From: Gemmatimonadota bacterium
Lineage (GTDB): Bacteria; Gemmatimonadota; Gemmatimonadetes; Longimicrobiales; UBA6960
DNA: 5,689 nt
Direction of reading: 5' to 3'
Assembly: GCA_019347995.1 (NCBI GenBank)
Contig: JAHWKH010000178.1
Span: 1-5,689 of the forward strand
Below, piece after piece: positions 4,145 through 5,689 of this stretch. The stretch's first letter is position 1; the number at the start of each line of letters is the position of its first letter. Below the pieces are notes generated by a model, which was not told the origin of the DNA, ran no database searches, and saw only the letters and a list, made by a program, of their open reading frames with translations. Both the position numbers and the translations under genes were made by a program.

Positions 4145-5689
4145 ATGATCCGAACGCTGGCGCCGCTGGACTGGGCCGTCGTGTTGGGCTACCTGGCGTT
4201 CGCGCTCATGGTGGGGGTGTGGGTCTCGCGCAGCGCCAGCCGCTCGATGGACTCCTATTTCGTCGCGGGCCGCGGCCTTCCCTGGTGGTGGCTGGGCACG
4301 TCCATGGTGGCCACCACGTTCGCCGCCGACACGCCCCTGGTGGTGGCGGGGCTGGTGGCGCAGTACGGCGTGGCGGGCAACTGGTTCTGGTGGTCCTGGG
4401 CCGTGGCGCACGTCTCCCTGGCGGTGGTGTTCGCGGCGCTGTGGAGGCGTGCCAGGGTCATCACGGACGCCGAGCTGGTGGAGCTGCGCTACGCGGGCCC
4501 TAGCGCGACGGTGCTGCGGGGCTTCAAGGCCGTCTTCTTCGCCGTGCTGATCAACGGGATCGTCCTGGGCTGGGTGATCCGGGCCATGGTGAAGATCTCG
4601 GCGCCCTTCGTGCGCTGGGAGGCGTGGATCGGCCCGGAGGCCGTGGCGGCCTTCGCCGCCGCGTGGCCCACCTGGCTGCTCATCGGCGGGCCCGGCGACA
4701 CCATCACCGTGCTGGTGCTGTTCGCGGTGATCGCCGTGTACTCCAGCCTGGGGGGGATCCGCGGCGTCATCCTCACCGACCTGGTGCAGTTCGCCCTGGC
4801 GCTGGGGGCGAGCGTCGCCTTCGCCTGGATCGCGCTGGACAGCGTCGGCGGGCTGGGCGGGCTGCTGGAGGGCCTGGACCGGCGCTACGACGCCGACCGG
4901 GTGCTGGCGTTCGTCCCCGGGCCCGGAGCGGCGTGGCTGCCGCTCCAGGTGTTCCTCATCTACGTCTCGGTCCAGTGGTGGGCCCAGTACTTCAGCGACG
5001 GCAGCGGCTATCTGGCGCAGCGGCTGTTCACCGCCAGGAGCGACGATCAGGCGGAGCGGGGGGCCCTGTGGTTCGCCGTGGCCAACTACGGGCTGCGCAC
5101 GTGGCCGTGGGTGCTGGTGGCGCTGGTGGCGCTGCTGGCGTTTCCGCTGGGGTCGGAGGGCGGCGGCGAGGCGGCGCGCATGGTCGCGGGCGACCGGGAG
5201 ATGGCCTATCCGATCCTCATGGCGGAGCTGCTGCCGGCCGGCGTGCTGGGGATCCTGTTCGCGTCGCTGCTGGCGGCCTTCATGAGCACCGTGGACACCC
5301 ACCTCAACTGGGGCGCGAGCTACCTGGTGAACGACCTGTACGGCCGCTTCCTGCGGCCGCAGGCCGGCCAGCGCGAGCTCGCGAAGCTGGGCAGCCTCGC
5401 CGACGTCATCGACCCGGACCTGCCGCTGGAGGATAAGCAGCAACTGCTGACGCTGGCCTCGATCGTCGAGAAGGAGACGACCCCGGGCGAGCACCGCCGC
5501 GTCGCCTCGGTGTTCGTCAACCGGCTGAACAAGGGGATGAAGCTGCAGAGCGACCCGACGGTGATCTACGGCATCACGCTGGGACAGGGGCCGCTGGGGC
5601 GCGGGCTGAAGCAGTCCGAGCTGGTCGCCGACACGCCCTACAACACCTATGCCAGGGCGGGGCTGCCGCCGACGCCCATCGCCAATCCC
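4145..5689 (+). CDS. Solute:sodium symporter fused in frame to MltG C-terminal sequence; 3' partial, suspected chimera
   Basis: The frame is open for 515 codons and has no stop before the window edge. Residues 1 to about 405 are an SSS-family sodium/solute symporter (inner membrane, LeuT fold). It starts L-D-W with TM1 (9-29), then the unwound-helix region A-G-R-G-L-P-W-W-W-L-G-T-S-M (41-54), the family signature Y-S-S-L-G-G-I-R-G-V-I-L-T-D (199-212), and TM8 with the sodium-site S-T pair (381-382) followed by H-L-N-W-G-A-S-Y-L-V-N-D-L-Y (386-399). These symporters normally continue for well over 100 further residues with more membrane helices; here they are missing. From about residue 422 the sequence is MltG. 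The solute is unknown. ATG 4145 fits the family's N-terminus; AGAGG at 4139-4143 is only one base away, so the ribosome site is poor. The symporter call is firm, but I doubt this is one real gene. Confidence 0.85.
   Translation, partial: MIRTLAPLDWAVVLGYLAFALMVGVWVSRSASRSMDSYFVAGRGLPWWWLGTSMVATTFAADTPLVVAGLVAQYGVAGNWFWWSWAVAHVSLAVVFAALWRRARVITDAELVELRYAGPSATVLRGFKAVFFAVLINGIVLGWVIRAMVKISAPFVRWEAWIGPEAVAAFAAAWPTWLLIGGPGDTITVLVLFAVIAVYSSLGGIRGVILTDLVQFALALGASVAFAWIALDSVGGLGGLLEGLDRRYDADRVLAFVPGPGAAWLPLQVFLIYVSVQWWAQYFSDGSGYLAQRLFTARSDDQAERGALWFAVANYGLRTWPWVLVALVALLAFPLGSEGGGEAARMVAGDREMAYPILMAELLPAGVLGILFASLLAAFMSTVDTHLNWGASYLVNDLYGRFLRPQAGQRELAKLGSLADVIDPDLPLEDKQQLLTLASIVEKETTPGEHRRVASVFVNRLNKGMKLQSDPTVIYGITLGQGPLGRGLKQSELVADTPYNTYARAGLPPTPIANP
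5386..5689 (+). other. mltG: MltG (endolytic transglycosylase) catalytic region, both ends missing
   Basis: In the same frame as the symporter, residues D-P-D-L-P-L (423-428), L-A-S-I-V-E-K-E-T (437-445), V-A-S-V-F-V-N-R-L (453-461), G-M-K-L-Q-S-D-P-T-V-I-Y-G (464-476), T-P-Y-N-T-Y (497-502) and G-L-P-P-T-P-I-A-N-P (506-515) follow the conserved order of MltG/YceG. The E-K-E-T motif (E442, E444) carries the family's catalytic Glu. MltG is an inner-membrane enzyme that cuts nascent peptidoglycan strands in the periplasm. Its own N-terminal transmembrane helix and LysM-like domain are absent here. The P-L-G-R version of the loop (483-486) resembles alphaproteobacterial MltG more than the enterobacterial form, from memory. 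The exact boundary is unclear; the change of family lies at about 5360-5412. Family recognition is firm; the lineage is tentative. Confidence 0.88.

Noticed and set aside
3188..5494. Very long minus-strand open frame (768 codons) opposite the symporter, tetR and the secreted gene
   Set aside because: It is antisense to three well-recognised proteins, its translation is rich in Arg, Gly, Pro, His and Gln without any domain pattern, and long antisense frames are common in GC-rich DNA.
1..5689. CRISPR array, tRNA or rRNA genes, insertion sequence ends, toxin-antitoxin or defence genes
   Set aside because: I found no spaced direct repeats, cloverleaf sequences, transposase motifs or recognisable defence domains on either strand.

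Overview
The window is GC-rich bacterial DNA with dense genes, and it starts and ends inside genes. The gene content suggests a member of the Gemmatimonadota or a related group. The evidence is a TolB-propeller/amidohydrolase protein, a solute:sodium symporter whose TM8 resembles the symporters common there, and a signal peptide ending in L-A-A-Q, a cleavage context frequent in that phylum. This assignment is inferred from protein style only. The last ~300 bases look foreign to the rest: they encode the catalytic end of MltG, a peptidoglycan lytic transglycosylase, in a form that resembles alphaproteobacterial versions.

Layout, left to right. (1) 3-1574, plus: 3' part of a large amidohydrolase, with the end of a beta-propeller at its N-terminus. 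(2) 1575-1702: spacer with an 11-G homopolymer and a small inverted repeat. (3) 1703-2677, plus: a 324-aa protein built from two tandem YciE/DUF892-type ferritin-like four-helix domains. (4) 2678-2747: convergent spacer filled by a strong GC hairpin, probably a shared terminator. (5) 2748-3296, minus: a 182-aa secreted protein of unknown function. (6) 3394-3975, minus: a TetR/AcrR repressor resembling the NemR/AcuR branch, with a cysteine at the position of the NemR redox sensor. (7) 4005-4144: divergent spacer with two GC palindromes. (8) 4145-5689, plus: a solute:sodium symporter that loses its C-terminal third and runs in frame, without a stop, into MltG sequence up to the window edge.

The most coherent biology is the TetR unit. 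Near-identical 16-bp dyads, T(A/G)GACCG-A(C/T)-CGGTCTA, lie 13 bases upstream of the tetR start codon and in the spacer between tetR and the secreted-protein gene. This predicts an autoregulated repressor that also controls the secreted protein and possibly the divergent symporter.

The symporter-MltG fusion is the most surprising feature. I judge it more likely to be a chimeric contig join than a real fusion protein: each half is a normal member of its own family, the join cuts both families mid-protein, and the predicted topology would put a periplasmic enzyme in the cytoplasm. I see no CRISPR array, tRNA, rRNA, insertion sequence or recognisable defence system.
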